Shown piece after piece: positions 1 through 5,534 of a stretch of 5,534 bases of DNA; position 1 is the stretch's first letter; the number at the start of each line of letters is the position of its first letter. Source of the DNA: Limnohabitans sp. GTDB lineage: Bacteria; Planctomycetota; Phycisphaerae; Phycisphaerales; SM1A02. The notes below the pieces were generated by a model. That model made no database searches. It was not told the DNA's origin and saw nothing but the letters and a program-made list of their open reading frames with translations. The stretch lies in contig JASGCF010000233.1 of assembly GCA_030054275.1 (NCBI GenBank), positions 1-5,534 on the forward strand, in the 5' to 3' direction. The translations under genes and the position numbers were made by a program.

Positions 1-3000
1 AGACGCGGCCCGTCCCCTTCACACCAAGAAGTTCCGCTGGCCCGCCAAGATCGACGCCTGCTTCGTCTTTCGCTTGGGATGGCGCGTCTGACGCGCCAGT
101 GAGCGGCCGTCGCACCGTTGCCTCCAGCACATCACAGCGCATGGACAGCGAATCGTCTGCGCGCAAGCCAGCGTGCAGCATCTCGACATCTTTCTCCATG
201 CGCATGCGGAAGACATCGTCGTATTGCTTCTCAAGCGCCATGCGCTCTTTCCACCGGAAGCGCGTGGTTCCATCGGTGCCGAGGCCGATGGCGCCCGGCG
301 TGCGACCGCGCGCCGCTTCCGAAGGATCGACAACCTTCGTTTCAGGCGCTGGTGGAATGTTCACAAGAATCGCGCCATCGCCAACCACAAGCCCCTCGCG
401 CGTGCGCATGTCGTACTCGACATGTTCACCGGTGACGCGGAAAACACGCGGTTCTCCGGTGCGTTCTGCATCAGTCCATGTGCGATTCTCAAGTCGTGCG
501 CCACCTTTCGCGATGAAGTGATCAAGCGAGCGCGCAGCGTCGCGAGCGCCATCACGATTCGGAGAGTTGGCCTCCGACTTTCCGCTGCCATCGATTCCAA
601 GTTCAAGGAGCACCGTTTGCGCATCGACGGCGTCTGAAGTGGTCGCACTCGGTCGACTGCGCACGCGCACATCACCGCGTAAATCAAGCACACCGCGACG
701 CTCATCAACTTCCGAGTACTCAAGCGCCTCACCCCATGCGGCTTCGAGCGTTGGTGCCTCTTCCGGCTTTGGACGATCGACTTTGCCGTCAGGTATGGCG
801 ATTGGCGCGCGGAACGCGCGGAAGCGCCCAGGTCCGTCACTGCGGGCGCTGCGGGTTGCGTCGTCGAAACGCAAGTCGCGCAAATTGTCTGCAATGACAT
901 TGGTGCGCACGATCGCAACATCTTCACCGGTCAATCGCAAACGCCTGCGAGCGGCGTCGCCAACAAGCGTTTCCGCGAAAACACGCGCGCCCTCTTTGAG
1001 AAGCACTTGTACGCCGCCTTTGGCTTCGACGGTGTCGATATCAACGCCATCCACTTCCTTCCCACCCGCAAGGAAGCCGCCCATTCCGGCGTCGCGCGCG
1101 CGTGGCGCTGAAGATGCTGCTGAGCCCTCTCCGCCGGCATCCTTGGGCTTTTCGCGAAATGTCACGACGAGATCTTCGGTCCAAATGGTCTGTCGGTCGT
1201 CGCGTGCTTCGACCGCCGCTTTCGCGACGAGTCTTCGTGGCGATGTATCGCCCTTTGCATCTTGTCCAAGAAACAACTCGAGCCGTCCCGCTGCCATCGA
1301 ACCAGCGCCACCGAGGCGTCGCACGCGGGTGTTGCCGTCCGCGATGATCGCATCGATTTGTTCACCTTCTCCAGGGGCAAAGACAACTTCAAGCGTGCGA
1401 CTATCCATCTCAAATTGACGCCCGAAGACATTCACTCCGCCACCGAATCGCGCAAGCGACAACTTTGCGTCGTCGCCCTGCCCAGTGAAGCGCAGATCAA
1501 CACCGTCATTCCACTTGATCTCAATTTCTTGTGACGCGGGATCAAAGCGAAATTGTGTTGGATCGGGCGCCGCTGCATCTTGCCGCGCGGCGATCAAAGC
1601 GCTCGCGGCAGGATCGCGCGAGACAAGCATGCGCGCGAAAGGATCAACTCCAGCCGGCGCAAGTTCAAAATACGAAAGCGCACGCGATACGCCGCGACCA
1701 AAGGCCATACGACCGCTTCCGTCAATCCGCCCGACGCCCTCGCGAAGCGCCGCTGCAAAGCGAACACCCTCGAGCGACATGCGCGGATTCGACACCGTGA
1801 GCGGACTCCCCGCACGACCTGTCGCCTCGACATGTTCATCCTGCATGCTGTAGCGCAGCGATGCGCAGACGATACGCGTCTTACTTCGCCCGTCGAGAAT
1901 CTCAACCCGCTGTCCCGTCACATCGAACCGAATGTCATCGAGCGATCGAAGTTGATCGCCCGCGTCCGTCGCGGGCACCATGATGAGTTTGCCACCAAAT
2001 CGCACGGTCACGCTATCGCCAGCACCACTTTCTGTGGGAGCCTGCGCAAATGCGTCTTGTCCTGCACCCACAGAAGTCCACAACAGTGGCATGATCAGCG
2101 CGGTCGCGGGTCCGCCGAGAAGGCGTGTGCCGCGCGTCATTTCAGATGTTCCACTCCGGTTCATGACTGATGCCTCAACGCTCGGCCGTGCGATACGCAA
2201 CGCATCGGCATCGGGCGCGGCTCCGCTGCTTGCTGGAAGCCATGCGAAATCATCAAAGCCTTTCGACTCCAAACTGAAGACAGCAACCAATTCGTCACCC
2301 GTAATCACGCTGACGACCCCGTCACGGACACGCAACACCTCAACGCCGCCCTGCATCGTGAGTTTGTAAAACGGCGGCCGCTGCGTCGCCTGTCCATTCG
2401 CCTGTGCAGATTGCTGCGAGGTTGCCTGCGAGGCTTGCTCAGACGCATGATCAGACGCATGATCAGACGCATGATCAGGAACCTGCGCCAATGCATTCGT
2501 TGGTGCCGTGGAAAGATCGACAGAGCCTTGTGTGTCGGCTCCGCGCGCAGCGTCCGTCGCACCGATCACAGTCGGAGCGCGATCTCGCTTCGCAGCCATG
2601 GCGCGCGCTGCACGATCAATGCGAATCGGCTCAAGTGCGCGATCGACAACCAAGCGTTCGAGTCCGTCGCCTGTTTCATCGAGAATCAGCGACAGTCCTT
2701 CTCCAGCAAAACTACCAGCGTCGGTTGCAACACGCACTGCCTTCTCGCAGCGCACCTCACCAAGTACCCCATCAAACTGCGCTTGTTCCGCGGTCACGAC
2801 CACAGATGGCACATCACGCTCAACATCGGGCGCACGCTCGCCAACCGGACGAAACAAACGCACTTCGACATCTTCTTCAAGTGTTCCAGATTCAAGCGCG
2901 CGCCGCGGGACATAGGCCACTCCCTTTCGAGCACGAAGCACCAGCACACGACCATCCTTCAGATAGATCATCGCGCGCGGCTCTGTCATCGACAACTGAC

Positions 3001-3322
3001 TTCCCGGTAGCGGCTCAAGTCGCGACGCGTTGTATTGCTGTGCCAATCGGCCGGTTTCATCCGCCACTTGCACCCATGCGCCAGCAGCCAGTGACACCGC
3101 TGTCTGATCCGCAAGCGACCCCGATGCTTTCTCAAGTTCACCCTGACTTGCCGTTCGCGGCGCCAGGAGTTCTTCTGCATCCGTGATGCGGCTCGGACGC
3201 TTGATGCGACCTGTCCCGCGATCAAAGTTGATCGCAGCCACGATCACCAACACCGCCAATGCCCCTGCTGGAATTGCGAAGAGGAGACCGCGCTTTCGTT
3301 GGATCCACTCGCCCAACATCAT
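1..3322 (-). CDS. LptC-like protein fused to several OstA/LptA-like segments (3' end outside window)
   Basis: I read this frame codon by codon from ATG 3322 to base 2: 1107 codons, no stop, C-terminus beyond the edge. Residues 8-11 are basic (QRKR) and 12-31 form one membrane helix, giving an inner-membrane anchor with the rest periplasmic. Residues about 80-165 look like LptC (DETGRLA at 88-94, ASRLEPLPG, a DGR turn, then a V-x-V-x-L strand). Residues 175-228 and 318-360 are further OstA-like beta segments. Residues 267-316 are a low-complexity linker. A signal-peptide-like stretch lies at 395-428. Beta-rich segments follow near 437-545, 597-725, 757-826, 867-910, 933-990 and 1020-1070, with recurring motifs such as KGGVQV at 768-773. 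LptC and LptA normally are short separate proteins (about 190 aa each) forming the LPS bridge. LptC assignment is fairly firm; OstA assignment of the later segments rests on pattern only. Confidence 0.85.
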   Translation of the reverse strand, partial: MMLGEWIQRKRGLLFAIPAGALAVLVIVAAINFDRGTGRIKRPSRITDAEELLAPRTASQGELEKASGSLADQTAVSLAAGAWVQVADETGRLAQQYNASRLEPLPGSQLSMTEPRAMIYLKDGRVLVLRARKGVAYVPRRALESGTLEEDVEVRLFRPVGERAPDVERDVPSVVVTAEQAQFDGVLGEVRCEKAVRVATDAGSFAGEGLSLILDETGDGLERLVVDRALEPIRIDRAARAMAAKRDRAPTVIGATDAARGADTQGSVDLSTAPTNALAQVPDHASDHASDHASEQASQATSQQSAQANGQATQRPPFYKLTMQGGVEVLRVRDGVVSVITGDELVAVFSLESKGFDDFAWLPASSGAAPDADALRIARPSVEASVMNRSGTSEMTRGTRLLGGPATALIMPLLWTSVGAGQDAFAQAPTESGAGDSVTVRFGGKLIMVPATDAGDQLRSLDDIRFDVTGQRVEILDGRSKTRIVCASLRYSMQDEHVEATGRAGSPLTVSNPRMSLEGVRFAAALREGVGRIDGSGRMAFGRGVSRALSYFELAPAGVDPFARMLVSRDPAASALIAARQDAAAPDPTQFRFDPASQEIEIKWNDGVDLRFTGQGDDAKLSLARFGGGVNVFGRQFEMDSRTLEVVFAPGEGEQIDAIIADGNTRVRRLGGAGSMAAGRLELFLGQDAKGDTSPRRLVAKAAVEARDDRQTIWTEDLVVTFREKPKDAGGEGSAASSAPRARDAGMGGFLAGGKEVDGVDIDTVEAKGGVQVLLKEGARVFAETLVGDAARRRLRLTGEDVAIVRTNVIADNLRDLRFDDATRSARSDGPGRFRAFRAPIAIPDGKVDRPKPEEAPTLEAAWGEALEYSEVDERRGVLDLRGDVRVRSRPSATTSDAVDAQTVLLELGIDGSGKSEANSPNRDGARDAARSLDHFIAKGGARLENRTWTDAERTGEPRVFRVTGEHVEYDMRTREGLVVGDGAILVNIPPAPETKVVDPSEAARGRTPGAIGLGTDGTTRFRWKERMALEKQYDDVFRMRMEKDVEMLHAGLRADDSLSMRCDVLEATVRRPLTGASDAPSQAKDEAGVDLGGPAELLGVKGTGRV
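80..98. repeat. Perfect 8-bp inverted repeat with 3-nt loop inside the coding region
   Basis: TGGCGCGT (80-87) and ACGCGCCA (91-98) are exact reverse complements separated by CTG. The stem is GC-rich and would be stable in RNA. No T-run follows on either strand and the long reading frame passes through it (residues about 1075-1082), so it is not a convincing terminator. It may be chance in GC-rich coding DNA. Confidence 0.6.
2039..2140 (-). other. Signal-peptide-like segment inside the long protein (residues 395-428)
   Basis: The encoded stretch has arginines at 397 and 400, a hydrophobic core at about 401-420 with small residues, proline and tryptophan, and an alanine-rich exit AFAQA (424-428) resembling a signal peptidase I site. 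It sits between two OstA-like regions. In the full-length chain it would already be in the periplasm, where an export signal has no role; translated from 2164 or 2140 it would act as an ordinary signal peptide. The core is only moderately hydrophobic, so a second membrane anchor or a plain linker are alternatives. Confidence 0.5.
2162..2178 (-). promoter_or_regulatory. Possible internal ribosome-binding site and start within the LptC/OstA-like gene
   Basis: TTGAGG (2178-2173) lies 8 nt before an in-frame ATG at 2164 (residue 387). A second in-frame ATG at 2140 (residue 395) leads directly into the signal-peptide-like stretch. The ATG at 2164 also forms an out-of-frame ATGA. This is the layout expected at the start of a separate lptA-like gene, yet the upstream frame has no stop here. 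It may be a working internal start or a relic of a former gene boundary. Confidence 0.4.
2439..2478 (-). repeat. 12-bp tandem repeat, 3.3 perfect copies, coding for DHAS units
   Basis: The + strand unit TCAGACGCATGA repeats without mismatch at 2439-2450, 2451-2462 and 2463-2474, followed by TCAG. As the unit is a multiple of three it keeps the frame and encodes DHAS three times (residues 283-294), followed by a Q/A/S/T-rich run to about 316 that contains a weaker TGCGAGG direct repeat (+ strand, about 2414-2433). It lies in the linker between OstA-like segments, where length change would be tolerated. Confidence 0.9.
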
Positions 3323-3867
3323 TGCCCGCCTCCGAATTCAGGATCGAATGTTCGCACGGCATCGGCCCATCGACCTTGCGCTTTCAGAATGTGCTCGACC
3401 GCTTCACGGACAGCGCCATTCCCGCCAGCGCGCGATGTGGTGAACCTCGCAAGATCAAGCACTTCTTGCGACGCATCGCGCACCGCAATCGGAAGTCCGC
3501 AACGACGCAAAATCGGAAGATCTGGAACATCATCACCGATCATCGCAACATCCTCCGCACGCAACGCGAGTTCCAACAGCAGCGCTTCGAAGGCCTGGCC
3601 CTTGTCCTTCGACCCCGACACCACATGTCGTACGCCGAGTTCGCGCAGGCGATGGCGAAGTGCCATGCCGTTTCTGCCGGTGATCACAGCGATGCCGAGC
3701 CCGAGTCGCGACCACATGCGCAACGCTGCGCCGTCACGCACATGGAATCGCTTCGTCTCGTGACCTGCGTCATCCATCGAGATACCACCGTCGGTCAAAA
3801 CGCCGTCGACATCGAGACAGAGAAATTTGATGCGCTCAGCAGCCACGGGGCGAGTGTACCCGCGCAT
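3319..3867 (-). CDS. kdsC: 3-deoxy-D-manno-octulosonate 8-phosphate phosphatase (KdsC, HAD family)
   Basis: KdsC removes phosphate from Kdo-8-phosphate in the cytoplasm, giving Kdo for the LPS inner core; family members are Mg-dependent, cap-less HAD tetramers. The 182 residues carry all HAD motifs: DVDGVLTDG (nucleophile D19, acid D21), TGRN (T63), lysine in SKDK (K87 or K89) and GDDVPDLP (D112, D113, D116). HVRDG at 42-46 and the C-terminal GGNGAVRE at 149-155 are typical KdsC signatures, separating it from other HAD phosphatases. Length is normal for the family. ATG 3867 has no clear ribosome-binding site; GTG 3846 (codon 8) would give a start closer to motif I, so the start is uncertain. 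It follows the transporter gene by 33 bp and overlaps the LptC-like gene by 4 bases, matching the enterobacterial kdsC-lptC order. Confidence 0.93.
   Translation of the reverse strand: MRGYTRPVAAERIKFLCLDVDGVLTDGGISMDDAGHETKRFHVRDGAALRMWSRLGLGIAVITGRNGMALRHRLRELGVRHVVSGSKDKGQAFEALLLELALRAEDVAMIGDDVPDLPILRRCGLPIAVRDASQEVLDLARFTTSRAGGNGAVREAVEHILKAQGRWADAVRTFDPEFGGGQ
3329..3333 (-). promoter_or_regulatory. Ribosome-binding site of the LptC-like gene and ATGA overlap
   Basis: On the minus strand GGAGG (3333-3329) sits 6 nt before ATG 3322 and 9 nt before the next in-frame ATG at 3319. It is the clearest Shine-Dalgarno sequence in the window and lies inside the last codons of the kdsC gene. The kdsC stop TGA (3321-3319) overlaps ATG 3322 as ATGA. 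This favours a start at 3322 and translational coupling of the two genes. Starting at 3319 would only remove one methionine. Confidence 0.8.
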
Positions 3868-3900
3868 GCAACGCGCGTCCCGCGCGCCAGCAGCGATCGC

Positions 3901-4932
3901 CTACGCGGTTGGCATCAGAAACGCCAAGCCGAGGCCGAAGTACATCGCCGTGGTCGCTGTATCGGCAACGACCAACGCAATCGGCCCTGCTGCGACCGAC
4001 GGATCGAGCCGAAATGCATGCAATGCCATCGGAATCGCTCCGCCCGCGATGCTCGCAACAAGCATGCTGCTGACGACGGCAAGGAACATGGTGATCGCAC
4101 CGGCCACCCCTCCGCCCCACAGCAAACTTGCAAGCGCAACCACTCCGCCCGAAACCGCAGCGAGGAGGAATGCCGTCGAGGCCTCAACGCGCAGCGCGCG
4201 CAATCCTGTGGCCCATGTGCGTTTCGCTGGATCGGTTCCAACGGTGATCGCAAGTGATTGCATGGCAATACTCTCGCCAAGCGTCAGAACGAGCGGAAGG
4301 AAGAAGGCAAGCAGCACCACTTCTGCAAGTAAGCCGCCGAAGAGCCATGCGACGATCGCGCAAAGGAGTCCGCCGCCAATGTTGCAGCAGAGCCAAGGCA
4401 TTCGCATCCGAAAGCCTTCCATCGGAGAGAGCGCCTCGGGATGATCGACGGCCAAACCAAGAGTTTGAAACACCTGACGGACGCGTTCGCGCTCTGCGCG
4501 TTCGAGTTGTTCGCGTGCGTATTGCTCGACATCAATCGCGCCAACCAATCGCCCTTCGCTATCCACGACCGGCAACGCCAGAAGGCGACTTTTGGCGAAA
4601 ATTCCGAGTGCCTCTTCCATCGATGTATCAATCGTGACGGTGGTCAACTCGGATTTCATCACTGCATGGACGGGTGTCGATGGATCAGAGAAGAGCAGTT
4701 CGCGAATTGGAAGTTGTCCAACCAATCGATCGTCGTCATCGATGACATACACATAAATGACCGGATGATCGATCACGCGCGTGCGCAGATCGGCAAGTGC
4801 TTCATGCAGTGTTTGGCGCACATTGACTGCAGTTTGTACAGCCCGCAGCCCAAGCAATGCTGGCGCGGCGAGCGCTGATGGTATTGCCTTTCGCGCAGAT
4901 CGAAGAAAGCGTGTGCGTGCAACAAACGACAT
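3901..4932 (-). CDS. MgtE-type magnesium transporter lacking the N-terminal domain
   Basis: Predicted inner-membrane Mg2+ channel/transporter of 343 residues. Residues about 37-145 are a CBS pair (HPVIYVYVIDDDDRLVG at 56-72; LPVVDSEGRLVGAI at 120-133). A connecting helix spans about 145-170, followed by five membrane helices near 179-201, 203-230, 252-272, 278-305 and 313-340. The last helix keeps the family pattern LDPSVAAGP...ADTATTAMYFG, including D324, which I align with the conserved pore aspartate of MgtE. Canonical MgtE is about 450 aa with an N-terminal helical domain of about 130 aa; that domain is absent, replaced by about 36 basic/hydrophobic residues. The usual GGN-x-G-x-QS motif of TM2 reads GESIAMQS (219-226). 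ATG 4932 lacks a clear ribosome-binding site but lies 15 bp after the protease stop, suggesting translational coupling. Substrate could be another divalent cation. Confidence 0.88.
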   Translation of the reverse strand: MSFVARTRFLRSARKAIPSALAAPALLGLRAVQTAVNVRQTLHEALADLRTRVIDHPVIYVYVIDDDDRLVGQLPIRELLFSDPSTPVHAVMKSELTTVTIDTSMEEALGIFAKSRLLALPVVDSEGRLVGAIDVEQYAREQLERAERERVRQVFQTLGLAVDHPEALSPMEGFRMRMPWLCCNIGGGLLCAIVAWLFGGLLAEVVLLAFFLPLVLTLGESIAMQSLAITVGTDPAKRTWATGLRALRVEASTAFLLAAVSGGVVALASLLWGGGVAGAITMFLAVVSSMLVASIAGGAIPMALHAFRLDPSVAAGPIALVVADTATTAMYFGLGLAFLMPTA

Positions 4933-4947
4933 CGTGGAGAGCGTACT

Positions 4948-5511
4948 TCACATGGCGTGCGGTGCGGGAATCATCATCGCTGTTGCGATATCAAAGAGCG
5001 CGTGCGTTGCGGCTGCTATTCCAAAGCCGCGTTGTACGAACAGAATGCCGAAGTAGAGCCCGCCGCCGAAGAGGAAAATCAAACGGATCACATCAAGCGA
5101 ACCATCTGCATGCGAGATCGGGTGATACAGCGCAAATGCAAGCCCCGAAAGCCCGACAGCTGCAATCACCGCGGTTTGTTTCGTCAAGCCAGCAAGTTCG
5201 ATAAACGCCATCGAAAGCACGCCGACCAGCACCATACGAAAAACCAACTCTTCATACAGCCCAGCTCCGATCGAGACGGCAACGCGTGCTCCAAGCGGCA
5301 GCGACGAGAAATCGGCAATCTGCGCAGCCGGGCCAAGGCGTTCGAGCAACGCTGCGAAGACAAGAAGCGGTGCCGCGAGCGCCGCACTTTCGAGATACAT
5401 CCGCGCGACCACGGAGAGATTCACAATCCACGGCCCGCGCGTGAGCACATGTTGCACGAGGAAAATTGCGATGAGTAGAAATCCTTTAAGCGACAGCTCC
5501 TCCGCATCCAA
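4948..5511 (-). CDS. CPBP family intramembrane metalloprotease (Abi/CAAX protease-like)
   Basis: Multi-spanning membrane protein of 187 residues with the three conserved CPBP motifs in order: EExxxR (E87, E88, R92 in YEELVFR), FxxxH (F126, H130 in FALYH) and HxxxD (H170, D174 in HALFD). These build the metal-binding intramembrane active site seen in Rce1-type proteases. Hydrophobic segments lie near 9-22, 40-57, 76-104, 113-129 and 141-160. Substrate cannot be told: family members include prenyl-protein-type proteases, bacteriocin-immunity proteins and many unassigned genes. The start is unsure. An in-frame TAG lies at 5527-5529, and TTG 5511 is the only reasonable codon before the first membrane segment, with no convincing ribosome-binding site. 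The protein is on the short side for the family. It heads the visible cluster and is followed 15 bp later by the magnesium transporter. Confidence 0.85.
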   Translation of the reverse strand: MDAEELSLKGFLLIAIFLVQHVLTRGPWIVNLSVVARMYLESAALAAPLLVFAALLERLGPAAQIADFSSLPLGARVAVSIGAGLYEELVFRMVLVGVLSMAFIELAGLTKQTAVIAAVGLSGLAFALYHPISHADGSLDVIRLIFLFGGGLYFGILFVQRGFGIAAATHALFDIATAMMIPAPHAM

Positions 5512-5534
5512 GCCTACGGCATCAAACTAGCGCA

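Noticed and set aside
80..98. Hairpin as a transcription terminator
   Set aside because: No T-run on either side, and an open reading frame passes straight through it.
361..927. Minus-strand frame of 188 codons, and similar shorter minus-strand frames between 19 and 3225
   Set aside because: They lie one frame off the long continuous reading frame, which runs without a stop from 3322 to the window edge and has coherent protein character throughout.
567..1418. Long plus-strand open frame (283 codons)
   Set aside because: It lies antisense to the OstA-like region. Its product is a Ser/Arg/Ala-rich mix with no domain or membrane pattern, as expected of a shadow frame in GC-rich DNA, while the minus frame here carries the beta-segment pattern.
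2439..2478. Short repeats as a CRISPR array
   Set aside because: The units are 12 bp with no spacers and lie in frame within a coding region; this is a simple tandem repeat.
2404..3186. Plus-strand open frame (260 codons) opposite the LptC-like domain
   Set aside because: It is rich in His, Gln, Arg and Pro with no recognisable motif, and the opposite strand encodes a clear LptC-like domain.
1..3322. A frameshift or pseudogene explaining the unusually long LptC-like gene
   Set aside because: Both halves are in the same frame with no stop, so no indel is needed. Only a lost stop codon at the junction remains possible and is reported as a finding.
3868..3900. CGCGCG-rich gap before kdsC as a terminator or promoter
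   Set aside because: Only a self-complementary CGCGCG pair is present. There is no T-run and no recognisable -35/-10 pair, and a 33-bp gap on the same strand fits an operon.
3259..4257. Plus-strand open frame (332 codons) spanning kdsC and the end of the transporter gene
   Set aside because: It is antisense to two well-recognised genes, and its Arg/His/Cys-rich product resembles no family.

Overview
The window is one tightly packed gene cluster read entirely on the minus strand, right to left. By eye it is moderately GC-rich (high fifties percent). It runs from a CPBP-family intramembrane protease (4948-5511), through a short MgtE-type magnesium transporter (3901-4932) and a KdsC-type HAD phosphatase of Kdo synthesis (3319-3867), into a very long reading frame. 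That frame starts at 3322 and stays open to the left edge: 1107 codons with no stop. Gaps are 15 bp and 33 bp, then a 4-base ATGA overlap, so one transcript is likely. No tRNA, rRNA, CRISPR array, insertion sequence or long non-coding stretch was seen.

The long left-hand frame is the main content. It opens with a short basic stretch, one membrane anchor and an LptC-like domain. Next come an extra OstA-like segment, a low-complexity linker with a 12-bp tandem repeat, another OstA-like segment, a stretch resembling a signal peptide (residues about 395-428), and several more beta-rich OstA/LptA-like segments to the window edge. The order kdsC, lptC-like, lptA-like matches the kdsC-lptC-lptA-lptB order of enterobacteria, but here the LptC-like and LptA-like parts are in one uninterrupted frame. 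The inference is that one membrane-anchored chain supplies much or all of the periplasmic bridge that carries LPS to the outer membrane. A later start at 2164, with its own ribosome-binding-like site, could alternatively release the LptA-like part separately.

Kdo synthesis plus LPS transport means a diderm, LPS-making bacterium. The long Lpt-like protein, protein style and GC content suggest to me an environmental lineage such as Planctomycetota (Phycisphaerae-like), but this is low confidence and not shown by any marker gene here. KdsC makes Kdo for the LPS inner core and the Lpt-like protein would move finished LPS. The transporter and protease at the head of the cluster share the likely transcript, but the sequence shows no direct functional link to LPS.
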